A stretch of DNA of 64,000 bases from CAWJPY01 sp963844865 (lineage in GTDB: Bacteria > Acidobacteriota > Thermoanaerobaculia > Thermoanaerobaculales > Sulfomarinibacteraceae). Shown here piece after piece: positions 1 to 9,267 of the stretch. The translations under genes and the position numbers were made by a program. Location of the stretch: the NCBI GenBank assembly GCA_963844865.1, contig CAWJPY010000029.1:1-64000 (forward strand), written 5' to 3'. Every line of letters starts with the position of its first letter. Positions within the stretch are counted from its first letter, which is position 1. The notes under the pieces are model-generated. The model worked only from the letters and a program-made list of their open reading frames with translations. It did not search any database and was not told where the DNA came from.

Positions 1-1417
1 CGACCCCGTGGCTCTGCGACGCTACCTGCAGCACGAGTACTTTCCGGCGCCGATGAGCCCCATCGCCGGCGATCCGCAAGCTCCCCGCCGGCCACCTGCT
101 CCTGGCCGCGACGGACGCGTGGAGATGCGGTCCTACTGGGATCTGGCCGATACTTGGTCGAGCCCGCGGCCGCCTCCAGCGCCCGGCGGCGATCGCCGAC
201 GAGCTGGACCGCCGGATCGCGAGCGCCGTCGAGCGGCGGCGCCGCTCCGACGTGCCCTTCGGCGTGTTCCTGTCCGGCGGGATCGACTCCTCGACGGTGC
301 TCGCCTACCTCGCCGAGCAGCACGGCCCGGGGGTGCCGGCGTTCTCCATCGGCCACGCCGACGCCAGCCTTCGACGAGTCCCGCTTCGCCCGGGAGACCG
401 CCGCGCTCTTCGGGGCCGAGTTCCACGAGCTGGTGCTGACCGAGGAGTCGACCTCGCCGAGGGCCTGCGCCACATCGGCGCGAGATCGACGAGCCCCTGG
501 GCGACGCCTCGACGATTCCCACCCACCTGCTGTCGCGCTTCGCCCGCGAGAGGGTCAAGGTGGTGCTCTCGGGCGAAGGCGCCGACGAGCTCTTCGCCGG
601 CTACCCGACCTACATCGGCAATCGCATCGCCGACGGCTGGTACCGAAGGTCCCCGGCCGGCCTCCGCCGGAGCGGTGGTGGCGGGCCTGCGGAAGGCGAC
701 GCCGGTGTCCATGGGCAACGTGGCCTGGACTACCTGCTCAGCGCTTCCCGGCGGCCGCCGAGCGGGACCTCGTCGAGCGCCACCACGCCTGGTTCGGCAG
801 CGTCCACCCGGATCGCCTGCGCAGGTCCTGCTGCCCCGCGGAGTGGTGGAGGCCGTGGGGGAGGCCGACGCTGGCGCTCCGTTCGAGGTCGGCGGGGCGC
901 CCCGGGAGTTCGCCGATCCCCTGGCCGAGCTCCTCTACACGGACTTCACCATGTACCTCCAGGACGACCTCCTGACCAAGGTCGACCGCGCCACCATGCT
1001 CGCCTCTCTCGAGGCGCGGGCGCCGTTCCTCGACCACGAGCTGGCCGAGTTCGTCGCCGGCATGCCGTCACGCTCAAGCTCAAGGGCATGACCACCAAGG
1101 CCATCCTGCGCCGCGCCGTCCGGCGGCGGCTGCCGCCCGGACGTGCTGAAGCGGCGCAAGCGCGGGTTCAACATCCCGTTCTCGCGCTGGCTCCTGCACG
1201 GTCTGGGCGACGAGCCTGCGGGCGCGCTTCGCTCCGCGAGCGGGTCGAGGCCCGCGGGCTGCTCTCGCCCGAGGCGGCGTGAACCGCCTGATCGACGAGC
1301 ACATGGCGCGCGCTGGCCGACCACCGCAAGCCGCTGTTCGCCCTCCTCGCCCTCGACCTGTGGTGCGACCGCACCTTCGGGGACGCCGCCCCCATCCCCA
1401 TCTCGTCGCCGTCCTGA
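1..1417 (+). CDS. asnB: Asparagine synthetase (glutamine-hydrolysing), C-terminal part, several frameshifts
   Basis: This is the synthetase half of a class B asparagine synthetase, which adenylates aspartate and amidates it with ammonia from glutamine. The ATP-pyrophosphatase loop SGGIDSS is encoded near 272-292. Further conserved blocks follow in different frames: VVLSGEGADELFAGYPTY near 560-612, DLLTKVDRATMLASLEARAP near 965-1024, and KRRKRGFNIPFSRWL near 1150-1193. The last block ends at the TGA at 1415-1417. At least four single-base shifts are needed to read through, yet conservation persists on both sides of each, which suggests sequence errors rather than decay. The N-terminal glutaminase domain would lie before base 1. 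No partner gene is visible. Confidence 0.75.
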
Positions 1418-1429
1418 CACAGCCCCCCG

Positions 1430-1454
1430 GGCGCGGGGAGCGCCTTCCCGCGCC
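1430..1454 (+). terminator. Hairpin after asparagine synthetase
   Basis: Arms GGCGCGGG (1430-1437) and CCCGCGCC (1447-1454) form an 8-bp stem just after the synthetase stop. No T-run follows, so intrinsic termination is only a possibility. Confidence 0.3.
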
Positions 1455-1490
1455 GGGCGTTGGCCGGCCCCCCGCTCGGGGCATCCCCCG

Positions 1491-1539
1491 TTGACAATCC
1501 CCACCGAGTTGACTATATAGTTTAACTCAATGGTTAAAC
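1491..1539 (+). promoter_or_regulatory. Promoter and probable TetR operator of the export operon
   Basis: TTGACA (1491-1496) and TATATA (1514-1519) are separated by 17 bp, an almost ideal sigma70 promoter in very GC-rich surroundings. The predicted transcript start falls about 4 bases before the ATG at 1530, so the mRNA would be leaderless or nearly so. The inverted repeat GTTTAAC (1520-1526) / GTTAAAC (1533-1539) straddles the start codon, and ACTATATAGT (1512-1521) is a perfect palindrome over the -10 box. Binding of the regulator encoded here would block its own operon; that role is inferred from position. Confidence 0.65.
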
Positions 1540-2186
1540 CGAACGGTTCCGAACCGCGGCCTGACGAGACCCCCCGGGACCACATCCTGGACGCGGCGGC
1601 AGAGGTCTTCGCCGAGCTCGGCTTCCACGGCGCCCGGGTGGACGAGATCGCGCGCCGTGCCGGGGTCAACAAGGCCATGCTCTACTACCGGGTCGGCGAC
1701 AAGGCCGCGCTGTACGCCGGCGTCCTCTCGCGCAGCTTCCGGCGGGCCCAGGCAGCCGTCCAGGCCGGTTTGGTGGGCGCCACAAGCCCGGTCGAGCGCA
1801 TGTCGGCCCTCGTCTCCGCCATGGTCAACACCATCGTCGAAATGCCCGAGATGCCCCGCATCATGCTGCGCGAAATTGCGGCCGGCGGCGACAGCATGCC
1901 CCCCGACTCCATGGCCGAGATGGGCGCGCTCCTGAACCTGGTGCGCTCGGTCCTCGCGGAGGGCGTCGATGCCGGCGTCTTCCGCCCCGTGCAACCGGTG
2001 CTCACGCACCTCACCCTCCTGGGTGGGATCGCCTTCATGACGGCCACCCGGCCGCTGCGCGAGCGCATGGCGGAGCTGGGCGTCGACACCGCGGCGCCCT
2101 CGGCCGCCGGTGATCTGGCCGCTTTCCTGAGCGACCTCGTGCTGGGCGGAATCACCGCTCTCCCGAAGGAAGGAGCGACTCCATGA
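1530..2186 (+). CDS. TetR/AcrR family transcriptional regulator
   Basis: A 218-residue protein with a typical TetR N-terminal helix-turn-helix at about residues 17-65 (ILDAAAEVFAELGFHGARVD followed by a recognition helix containing NKAMLYYRVGDKAALY). The C-terminal half is variable, as expected for a ligand-binding domain. It is the first gene of the efflux operon and its stop overlaps the next start (ATGA at 2183-2186). TetR proteins in this position usually repress the adjoining exporter and are released by an exported compound. The ATG at 1530 is set by the promoter lying immediately upstream. Confidence 0.85.
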   Translation: MVKPNGSEPRPDETPRDHILDAAAEVFAELGFHGARVDEIARRAGVNKAMLYYRVGDKAALYAGVLSRSFRRAQAAVQAGLVGATSPVERMSALVSAMVNTIVEMPEMPRIMLREIAAGGDSMPPDSMAEMGALLNLVRSVLAEGVDAGVFRPVQPVLTHLTLLGGIAFMTATRPLRERMAELGVDTAAPSAAGDLAAFLSDLVLGGITALPKEGATP

Positions 2187-3183
2187 AACGACTCGCCACC
2201 CTGGTCCCCGCCCTGGGGCTGGTGCTCGCCGCCGGCTGCGGCGGCAACGAGGAGAGCGCCATCCACGCCTCCGGACACATCGAGGCGACCCAGGTCTACC
2301 TGGCCGCCCAGGTCGGCGGCCGGCTCCTCGACGCGCCGTTCCAGGAGGGCGATCGGGCCGCGGTGGGACAGCTCGCCGCGCGGCTCGACTCCAGCAATGC
2401 GGAGCACGAGCTGGCCCGGGCCCAGGCCCAGGTCGACGCCGCCGACGCCCAGCTCCGGCTGCTGCTGTCGGGGACCCGGGCCGAGGACCTGCAGCGGGCC
2501 GAGGATGCAGCTCGCCCAGGCCCGCGCCGAGATGGAGAACGCGGAGCGCGACCTGAAACGGCTGGAGGGGCTGGCCGAGCGCGGCACGGCCACCGAGAAG
2601 GCCCGGGACGACGCCGAGCACCCGCCATACCGTGGCCGCCAAGAAGGTCGCCGCCGCCAAGGCCGAGCTGGCCAAGCTGGTGGCCGGGCCCCGCCGCCAG
2701 GAGATCGAGCGCGCCCGGGCCGAGAGGAGCGCCGCCGAGGCGCCAGGTGGCCGCCGCCCAACAGCGCATCACGCGACGCCACCGTGGTCGGTCCCCACCG
2801 CTGGCGTGATCACGGTGCGGGTGTCCGAGCCCGGCGACGTGCTGCCCCCGGGCGCCACGTTCGCGGTGCTGACCGACATCGACAACCCCTGGCTCGACGA
2901 TCTACGTGGACGAGCCGAACCTCGCCCGCATCCACCTGGGAGAAGGTCAGGTGCGGGTCGACGGCCAGCCCCACCCCTTCGAGGGCACGTCAGCTACATC
3001 TCCTCGGTGGCCGAGTTCACGCCCAAGAACGTCCAGACCCCCGAGGAGCGCGCCAAGCTGGTGTTCAAGATCAAGGTGGCGCTGGACAACTCGGACGGCG
3101 TGTTCAAGCCGGGCATGCCCGCCGACGCCTACTTCCCCCTCCCGACCGGGATCCGGGTCCAGCGATGGCTGACGAGACGGTGA
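2183..3183 (+). CDS. HlyD/YbhG-type membrane-fusion lipoprotein, frameshifted
   Basis: Periplasmic adaptor of an ABC-type tripartite exporter. The N-terminus (MKRLATLVPALGLVLAAGCG) is a lipoprotein signal ending in the lipobox LAAGC. Next come a biotinyl-lipoyl-like segment (HIEATQVYLAAQVGGRLLDA), a long Ala/Glu/Arg-rich coiled-coil hairpin (about 2390-2740), the returning lipoyl half (APTAGVI-like, TVRVSEPGDVLPPGATFAVL) and a beta-barrel region (VSYISSVAEFTPKNVQTPEE). The coding frame changes several times (near 2510, 2625, 2750, 2900 and 2960) while similarity holds, so indel errors are likely. The 3' end overlaps the ABC ATPase start by 19 bases. Confidence 0.75.
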
Positions 3184-4119
3184 TCCGAAGCCGGGGCCTG
3201 GAGGTCCGCTACGGCGACGTGCGAGGCGGTCAAGGGCGTCGACGTCGAGGTGCGCGCGGGGGAGGTGGTCGGCCTCATCGGACCCGACGGCGCCGGCAAG
3301 ACCTCGACCCTGCGGGTGCTGGCCGGGCTGCTGCGGCCGAGCGGCGGGCGAGACCACGCCTTCGGGCTGACCCGTCTGGGCACACCGCGCGCCGGCTCCA
3401 CCAGCCGCGTCGGGTACCTGGCCCAGCGCTTCGCCCTCTACGGCGACCTCACGGTGGACGAGAACATCCAGTTCTTCGCCCTCCTGTACGGCGTGCGAGG
3501 ACTGGCGACCGGCGGCGCGACGAGCTCCTGCGCCGGGTCGAGCCTGGGCGCTTCCGCTCCCGCCTGGCCGAGCGCCTGTCCGGCGGCATGAAGCAGAAGC
3601 TGGCCCTGGCCTGCACCCTGATCCACTCGCCCGGTCATGCTCCTCCTGGACGAGCCCACCACCGGCGTCGACCCGGTCACCCGGAGGGAGCTGTGGCGCC
3701 TCCTCGGTGCGCTCGTCGCCGAGGGTCTCACCCTGGTGGTCGCCACTCCCTATCTGGACGAGGCGGAGCGCTGCACCAGGGTGATCCTGATGCACCACGG
3801 CCGGGTGCTCGCCGACGCGCCGCCCGCCGAGATCCGCGGCCGTCTCCCCGGACGGCTGGTGGAGCTCGCGGCCGGCCCCCGAGACGCCGTGCGCCGGGCG
3901 CTCGCATCCGTGCCCCAGGTGGTCGACGTGAGCGTCTTCGGCGCCTCCTTCCACGTCCGCCTGGAGGGCACGGACAACCCCACCGCCGTGGTCGCTCAGG
4001 CCCTGTCGCGGGCCGACATCGCCCCCTCGAGCCTGCGCGAGGTCCAGGCCGAGCTCGAGGACACCTTCCTCTACCTCACCAGCGGCGGATCGAACGAGAC
4101 CGCCGGGGAGGCCGCATGA
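3165..4119 (+). CDS. ABC transporter ATP-binding protein (first half of a YbhF-like pair), frameshifted
   Basis: Nucleotide-binding subunit powering the exporter. Walker A is IGPDGAGKTSTL (near 3277-3310), the signature is RLSGGMKQKLALACTLIHSP (near 3575-3635), and Walker B is LLLDEPTTGVDP (near 3640-3673), followed by the H-loop region, in which the usual histidine appears to be replaced (VVATPYLDEAERC). The ~120-residue C-terminal extension is typical of ABC-2 drug exporters. Frames change near 3222, 3350-3510 and 3636. E. coli YbhF fuses two such ATPases in one chain; here they are separate proteins with the TolC gene between them. The start ATG at 3165 overlaps the adaptor's end. Confidence 0.78.
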
Positions 4120-4162
4120 TGGCACGTGGTGGCAGCTCGCTCCTAATGACACCCCCTTGTTC

Positions 4163-4313
4163 TGTCATGGTGAGCGAGGCGCTCGCCGTCCGCGGCGAGC
4201 GACGAGTCGAACCATCCCCCGAAGGCCCGTGGGACGCCTCCCAAGCACGACCCTGGTTCTCTCAGGGGATTCTTCGACTCGCTCCGGCGGACCGACCCTC
4301 GCTCAGAATGACA
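4163..4313. repeat. TGTCAT..TGAGCGAGG inverted-end repeat, copy 1
   Basis: This 151-bp element begins TGTCATGGTGAGCGAGGC and ends CCTCGCTCAGAATGACA, so its termini are inverted repeats. It carries inner blocks (GAGTCGAA, GGGGATTCTTCGACTCGC) also seen in the copy at 8956-9096, and weaker similarity continues downstream to about 4356. It fills the 290-bp gap between the first ABC ATPase and the TolC gene, splitting the export operon. It encodes nothing and resembles a non-autonomous, MITE-like hairpin repeat. Confidence 0.7.
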
Positions 4314-4409
4314 GGCGACTTGGACGTCCCACTGTCTCCGCGTGGTCCCGTGTCATGCCATGCGGCACCGCCGCGACGGGGCGGAGCCCTCCTCACGAGG
4401 AAACCACCG

Positions 4410-5729
4410 ATGCCGGTCCTGGCCATCGCCCTTCTCGCGGCGACGCTGGCTGCCACCGGCGCCGGCGCCGCAGACACCGTCCGCCTCGATCCCGAGGAGA
4501 CGGTCCGCCTGGCCCTCGCGGCGTCCCACCGGGTGGCCGCCGCCGGCGCCCGCGTGTCCGGCAGCGAGGCCGCCGTGGAGGCGGCAGACGCCGCTGCCTG
4601 GCCGCGGCTCACCGCATCCGCCTCGGCAACGCGGCAGAGCTCGGTGCCGCAGTTCGACGTGGCCCTGACGCCGGGGATGCCGCCCATCGGCCTCTACCCC
4701 GACATTCGCAACACCTTCGCCGCCAACCTGAACCTGGAGCAGGTCGTGTACGCCGGAGGTGCCATCACCTCCAACCGGATGGCGGCACGGAGCACCGCCG
4801 AGGCCAGCCGCGCCGAGGAGGACAGCACGCGCTCCCGGGTGGTGCTGGAGAGCCGCCGAGCCTACTGGACTGCGGCCGCCACCCAGGCCGAGGTGGACAA
4901 CGCCCACGCCGAGCGCGAACGGGCCCAACGCCTGCTCACCGACGCCCGCTCCCTCCGCGAGGCGGGCATGGCTGTGCGTGCGGACGTGCTCTCGGCCCAG
5001 GCCCAGCTCGCCGCCTCCGAGCTGCGGGTGGTCCGGACCGAGACCGATGCGGCGGACGCCATGGCGACCCTGCGCTCCCTGGTCCAGGTGCCCCTCCCCA
5101 CCACCATCGAGCTCGCGGACCGCGTCCCGGCGCGCCTGCCGCCACAGCCGGCGCCCCTGGCCGAGCTCCGGGACGAGGCCCGCACCACGCGCTCCGAGCT
5201 GGTCTCCATGCGCTCCAGCCTCGATGCCCTGGCGGCCCGCGAGGAGGCGGCCCGGGCCCCGGCCAGGCCGTCGGTGGCGGCGGTCGCCCAGTGGCTGATG
5301 GCCCGGCCCAACCAGCGCTACTTCCCCCTCACCGACACCTGGCACGACTCCTGGAGCGTGGCCCTGAGCGGGAGCTGGCGGTTGTGGGACGCCGGCCGCA
5401 CTCGCGCAGGCGTGGCCGAGGTCCGCTGGCAGCACCGGGCCCTGGCCGAGGACCTGGCGGAGCGGGAGCGCACCATCGACCTGGAGGTGGACACGGCGCG
5501 GCGCAACCTGGAGAGCTCCCTGGCCGCGGTCCGGGCGGCGGACGCCTCCTGGGAGGCCGCCCGCGCCCGGGAGGATGCGGTGCGGGAGCGCTACCAGGCC
5601 GGTCTGGACACCATGGCGGACGTGCTCCAGGCGCAGGCGGCCCTCGCCGCCGCCGAGACCCAACGGGTGAGGGCACGGACCTCGGCCTGGGTCGCCGCCG
5701 CCGACCTGGCCCACGCGGTGGGCCGATGA
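4410..5729 (+). CDS. TolC family outer-membrane efflux protein
   Basis: A 439-residue outer-membrane factor completing the tripartite exporter. It has a signal peptide (MPVLAIALLAATLAATGAGA) and two homologous alpha-helical halves rich in Ala/Glu/Arg. Typical TolC motifs are LDPEETVRLALAASHRVAAA near the start and GLDTMADVLQAQAALAAAET near the end, where the YQAG..T..DVL..Q pattern marks the second helical hairpin. The start ATG at 4410 follows GAGG at a good distance. The reading frame is intact, unlike most of its operon neighbours. It overlaps the next ATPase by four bases (ATGA). Confidence 0.85.
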   Translation: MPVLAIALLAATLAATGAGAADTVRLDPEETVRLALAASHRVAAAGARVSGSEAAVEAADAAAWPRLTASASATRQSSVPQFDVALTPGMPPIGLYPDIRNTFAANLNLEQVVYAGGAITSNRMAARSTAEASRAEEDSTRSRVVLESRRAYWTAAATQAEVDNAHAERERAQRLLTDARSLREAGMAVRADVLSAQAQLAASELRVVRTETDAADAMATLRSLVQVPLPTTIELADRVPARLPPQPAPLAELRDEARTTRSELVSMRSSLDALAAREEAARAPARPSVAAVAQWLMARPNQRYFPLTDTWHDSWSVALSGSWRLWDAGRTRAGVAEVRWQHRALAEDLAERERTIDLEVDTARRNLESSLAAVRAADASWEAARAREDAVRERYQAGLDTMADVLQAQAALAAAETQRVRARTSAWVAAADLAHAVGR

Positions 5730-6661
5730 GCGCACCCCTCGTCACCGCCCAGGAGCTCACCCGCACCTTCGGCGACTTCGTGGCCGTGGACCACGTGTCC
5801 TTCGAGGTGAGTCGAGGGGAGATCTTCGGCTTCCTCGGCTCCAACGGCGCCGGCAAGACCACCACCATCAGGATGCTCTGCGGCCTCCTCGCCCCCACCT
5901 CGGGGAGCGCGACGGTGGACGGCCTGGACGTGGCCACCCAGGCGCAGGAGATCAAACGGCGGGTGGGCTACATGTCCCAGCGCTTCTCCCTGTACGGCGA
6001 CCTCACCGTGGGCGAGAACCTGCGCTTCTGGGGCGGCGCCTACGGCCTCTTCGGCGCCGCCATGCAGAGGCGCTTCGACTGGGCCATCGCCACCGCCGAG
6101 CTGACCGAGCAGCGCCGCATCCTGGTCCGCGACCTCTCCGGGGGCTACCGCCAACGCCTGGCCCTGGCGGCCGCCCTCCTCCACGAGCCGCCCGTGGTCT
6201 TCCTGGACGAGCCCACCGGGGGCGTCGACCCGGCGGCCCGGCGCCACTTCTGGGACCTCATCGACGAGCTGGCCGCCGACGGGAAGACCGTGTTCGTGAC
6301 CACCCACTACATGGACGAGGCCGAGCGTTGCCACCGCGTGGCCCTCATGCACGCCGGCCGCATGATCGGGCTGGACACCGTCCCCGCCCTCAAGGCGACC
6401 TTCCCCGCCGGCAGCGTGGTGGAGGTGAGCTGCCCCCGGTGTGCGCCGGCACTGCAGGCGCTCGAGACGATGCCCGGCGTCAGCGAGGCGGCCCTCTTCG
6501 GGGACAAGCTGCACGTGGTGATGAAGGAGGGGGAGGACCCGTCGGGCCTGGAGGCGAGCCTGCGCTCGGCCGGCTTCGAGCCCACGGAGATCCGGGGCAT
6601 CGCCCCCTCCCTGGAGGACGTCTTCATCCGCTTCATCGCCCGCGCCGAGGGAGCCGCCTGA
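5726..6661 (+). CDS. ABC transporter ATP-binding protein (second half of a YbhF-like pair)
   Basis: A 311-residue ATPase of the ABC-2 drug-export type, intact. Walker A is LGSNGAGKTTTIRM (about residue 36), the Q-loop region is YMSQRFSLYGDLTVGEN, the signature is DLSGGYRQRLALAAALLHEP, Walker B is VVFLDEPTGGVDP and the H-loop is VTTHYMDEAERC. A C-terminal regulatory extension ends LEDVFIRFIARAEGAA. It resembles the C-terminal ATPase of YbhF. Translation is coupled on both sides (ATGA with TolC, TGATG with the permease). It presumably dimerises with the ATPase encoded at 3165-4119. Confidence 0.88.
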   Translation: MSAPLVTAQELTRTFGDFVAVDHVSFEVSRGEIFGFLGSNGAGKTTTIRMLCGLLAPTSGSATVDGLDVATQAQEIKRRVGYMSQRFSLYGDLTVGENLRFWGGAYGLFGAAMQRRFDWAIATAELTEQRRILVRDLSGGYRQRLALAAALLHEPPVVFLDEPTGGVDPAARRHFWDLIDELAADGKTVFVTTHYMDEAERCHRVALMHAGRMIGLDTVPALKATFPAGSVVEVSCPRCAPALQALETMPGVSEAALFGDKLHVVMKEGEDPSGLEASLRSAGFEPTEIRGIAPSLEDVFIRFIARAEGAA

Positions 6662-7770
6662 TGCTCCGCCGCACCCTGGCCGTGGCCGTGAAGGAGCTCC
6701 TGCAGCTCCGCCGTGACTGGCGCACCACCGGGGCCCTGCTGGCCATGCCCCTGGTCCTGCTCCTGCTCTACGGCTACGCCCTCTCCTTCGACGTCAAGGA
6801 CGTGCGCCTGGTGGTGATCGACCGCGACGGCGGCCGCGCCGCGCGGGAGCTGCGAGAGCGTTCGTCGAGAGCGGCTACTTCGAGCTGCAGGCCCTGGAGC
6901 ACGACATCCGTCGCGGCTCGCCCCGGCCTTCGACAGCGGCCGCGCCCAGGCGGCGCTGGTGATCCCCCACGACTACTCCCGCGCAGCCTCGCGGCCGGCC
7001 GGCGGGTACCGGTGCAGTTCGTGCTCGACGGCTCCGACTCCCAGACCGCCACCACCGTCCTCTCCTACGCCCGCCAGATCGTCGCCTCCATCACCCCGGT
7101 GATCCGACCTCCCGCGGCGCCGGGGCCCGTCGAGCCGCGGCCCCTGGTCTGGTACAACCCCGACCTGCGCGTCCTCGGTCTTCCTGGTGCCGGGCCTGGT
7201 GGCCTTCATCCTCATGATCACCGCGGTCATCGCCACCGCCCTGGCGGTGGTGCGGGAGAAGGAGCGCGGCACCATGGAGTCGCTGCGCGCCACGCCGCTG
7301 GTGGCCGCTGGAGCTGCTGCTGGGCAAGACCCTCCCCTACCTGCTGCTGGCGCAGCGTCTCGGCGGCCGGCTCGCTGTTCCTCGCCTGGGCTCCTGTTCG
7401 ACGTGCCCATCCACGGCTCCCTGTTCTGGCTGCGCTGGTGACCTCCTCTTCCTCGCGGGCGGCCTGGGCTGGGGGGTGCTGATCTCCACCCTCGCCGACA
7501 CCCAGCAGGTGGCCTTCCAGCTCGGGCTGCTGTCCTCCATGCTGCCGACCCTGATCCTGTCCGGTTTCATCTTCCCCATCTCGTCCATGCCCAAGGCCGG
7601 TGCAGATCGTCACCTACATCGTCCCCGCCCGCTACTACCTGGTGGCCCTGCGGGACATCGTCCTCAAGGGGGCGGGGCCGGCGGTGTGGTGGGACCAGGC
7701 GCGTCGGGCTTGCGCGTTCGGCGCGGTCGTGCTCGGCCTGGCCACCGTCCGCATGGTCCGGAGCCTCTGA
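6661..7770 (+). CDS. ABC-2 type permease (YbhS-like), frameshifted
   Basis: Inner-membrane permease of the exporter. The N-terminus TLAVAVKELLQLRRDWRTTG leads into the first helix (LLAMPLVLLLLYGYALSF) and a large periplasmic domain (DVKDVRLVVIDRDGGRAARE). Later blocks in other frames include PGLVAFILMITAVIATALAV, VVREKERGTMESLRATPL and SSMLPTLILSGFIFPISSMP, ending VRMVRSL and stop at 7768-7770. At least six frame changes occur, all between conserved pieces, so this looks like poor sequence rather than a dead gene. The ATG overlaps the upstream stop. Confidence 0.72.
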
Positions 7771-8915
7771 ATGACCGCTTCGTCCAACTCCACCGGCGCC
7801 CGCACCCTGGGGACCCGCCTGCTCCTGTACCGGAACCTGCTCGTCAAGGAGCTGCTGCAGCTCAAGCGGGACCCCAAGATCCTCCCGATCCTCTTCATCG
7901 CGCCCATCCTCCAGCTCTTCATCCTCGGCTACGCCGCCACCACCGACATCCGGCACGTGGAGCTGGCGGTGTGCGACCTCGACCACTCCCGGGCGAGCCG
8001 GGACCTGGTGGACGCCTTCACCAGCTCCACCTACTTCCGGCTGGTGGCCGAGGTGCCGTCCTCCGGACGGGCTCGACCCGCTCCTGGAGTGCGGGAGTGG
8101 TCCGCATCGCCCTCACCATCCCCGCGGGCTACAGCCGGCGCGCCTGCGGGGCGGCCGCGGCCCGGTGCAGATGCTGGCCGACGGCTCCGACGCCATGTCC
8201 GGGACCATCGGGCTCGGATACGCCCTGGCCATCCTGCAGAACGCCACCCTCTCCGGAGGGCTGGAACCGGTCATCGAGCTGCGGCCCGAGGTGCTCTACA
8301 ACCCGGACCTGGTGAGCCGGGACTTCATGGTGCCCGGGGTGCTGGCGATGATCATCATGGTCATGACCATGATGCTCACCTCCATGGCCCTGGTGCGGGA
8401 GCGCGAGGTGGGGACCATGGAGCAGCTCCTGGTGACGCCCCTGAGGCCGGGCCACCTCATCCTCGGCAAGCTCATCCCCTACGCCCTGGTGGGCCTGGTG
8501 GAGATGTCCACCGCCCTGACCCTGGCCCTGCTCTGGTTCAAGGTGCCGCTCCATGGCTCGCTGCATCGTCCTGTTCGCCCTCACCCTGCCGTTCATGCTC
8601 TGCACCCTGGGCATCGGCCTGCTGGTGTCCACCCTGTCCCAGACCCAGCAGCAGGCCATGATGCTGTCCGCATTCGTCTTCATGCTCCCCCAGATCTACC
8701 TGTCCGGTTTCGTGTTCCCGATCCAGAACATGCCCCGCTTCTTCCAGATCCTGACCTACGTCGTGCCCCTGCGCTACTTCGTCACCATCCTGCGCGGAGT
8801 CTTCCTCAAGGGGGTCGGCTTCGAGGTGCTGTGGCCCCAGACCGTCGCCCTGCTGGCCCTGGGCGTCCTCATCCTCACCCTCGCCCGCCTCCGCTTCCAC
8901 CAGGAGCTGGGGTAG
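7771..8915 (+). CDS. ABC-2 type permease (YbhR-like), frameshifted
   Basis: Second permease subunit, starting directly after the first one's stop. The N-terminal part (LLLYRNLLVKELLQLKRDPK, then LPILFIAPILQLFILGYAAT) is intact to about 8065. The middle part (VPGVLAMIIMVMTMMLTSMA, LVREREVGTMEQLLVTPLRP) and the C-terminal part (QIYLSGFVFPIQNMPRFFQI, VVPLRYFVTILRGVFLKG) lie in other frames. Shifts fall near 8070-8165 and 8550. It ends at the TAG at 8913-8915. It likely forms a heterodimer with the preceding permease, as YbhS and YbhR do. Confidence 0.74.
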
Positions 8916-8955
8916 AGCTGAGGCCGGTAGCGGCTCCTTCTCACACACCCTCTTC

Positions 8956-9096
8956 TGTCATGCTGAGCGAGGCCGCCCGGCGGCCGAGTCGAAGGGTCTC
9001 CTCAAGGCCCGGGTGGCGACTCAACAGGGGCGGGTCTGGTGCTCTCGGGGGATCCTTCGACTCGCGCCGGCAGACCGTCGCTCGCTCAGGATGACA
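8956..9096. repeat. TGTCAT..TGAGCGAGG inverted-end repeat, copy 2
   Basis: This 141-bp element begins TGTCATGCTGAGCGAGGC and ends TCGCTCAGGATGACA, in the same layout as copy 1 at 4163-4313. Similarity continues to about 9139 (GTCTCCTCGTGG..GGTCAT, matched at 4336-4356). It lies in the 352-bp gap between the last export permease and the convergent DUF885 gene. No coding sequence was recognised in this gap. Confidence 0.7.
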
Positions 9097-9192
9097 AGGG
9101 GTAGGAGCGAACGGCTGTCTCCTCGTGGCTCCAGGTCATAGCACGAGATACCGCGCTGCGGCGACCACTCGCCCCGGGAGGACCAGACCGGG

Positions 9193-9258
9193 GTGCCGGG
9201 CACGCGGTCTTGCCTCCACAGCACGCAGTTCGTCGCCATCCAAAGCATGCCTGGCTCC
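9193..9258 (+). repeat. 66-bp interspersed repeat, copy 1
   Basis: Starts GTGCCGGGCAC and ends TGCCTGGCTCC, with the core words GGTCTTG, GCACGCA and CATCC..AAGCA in the order also found in the copy at 40153-40217. It lies at the 3' end of the DUF885 gene. The ends are near-palindromes, as in REP-like elements. Confidence 0.6.
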
Positions 9259-9267
9259 CCCCCTCGG

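Noticed and set aside
2397..5729. A ~1110-residue open frame spanning adaptor, ATPase and TolC
   Set aside because: Only pieces of it match families, and the TolC part has its own ATG, signal peptide and ribosome site at 4410. The long frame results from frameshifts and high GC.
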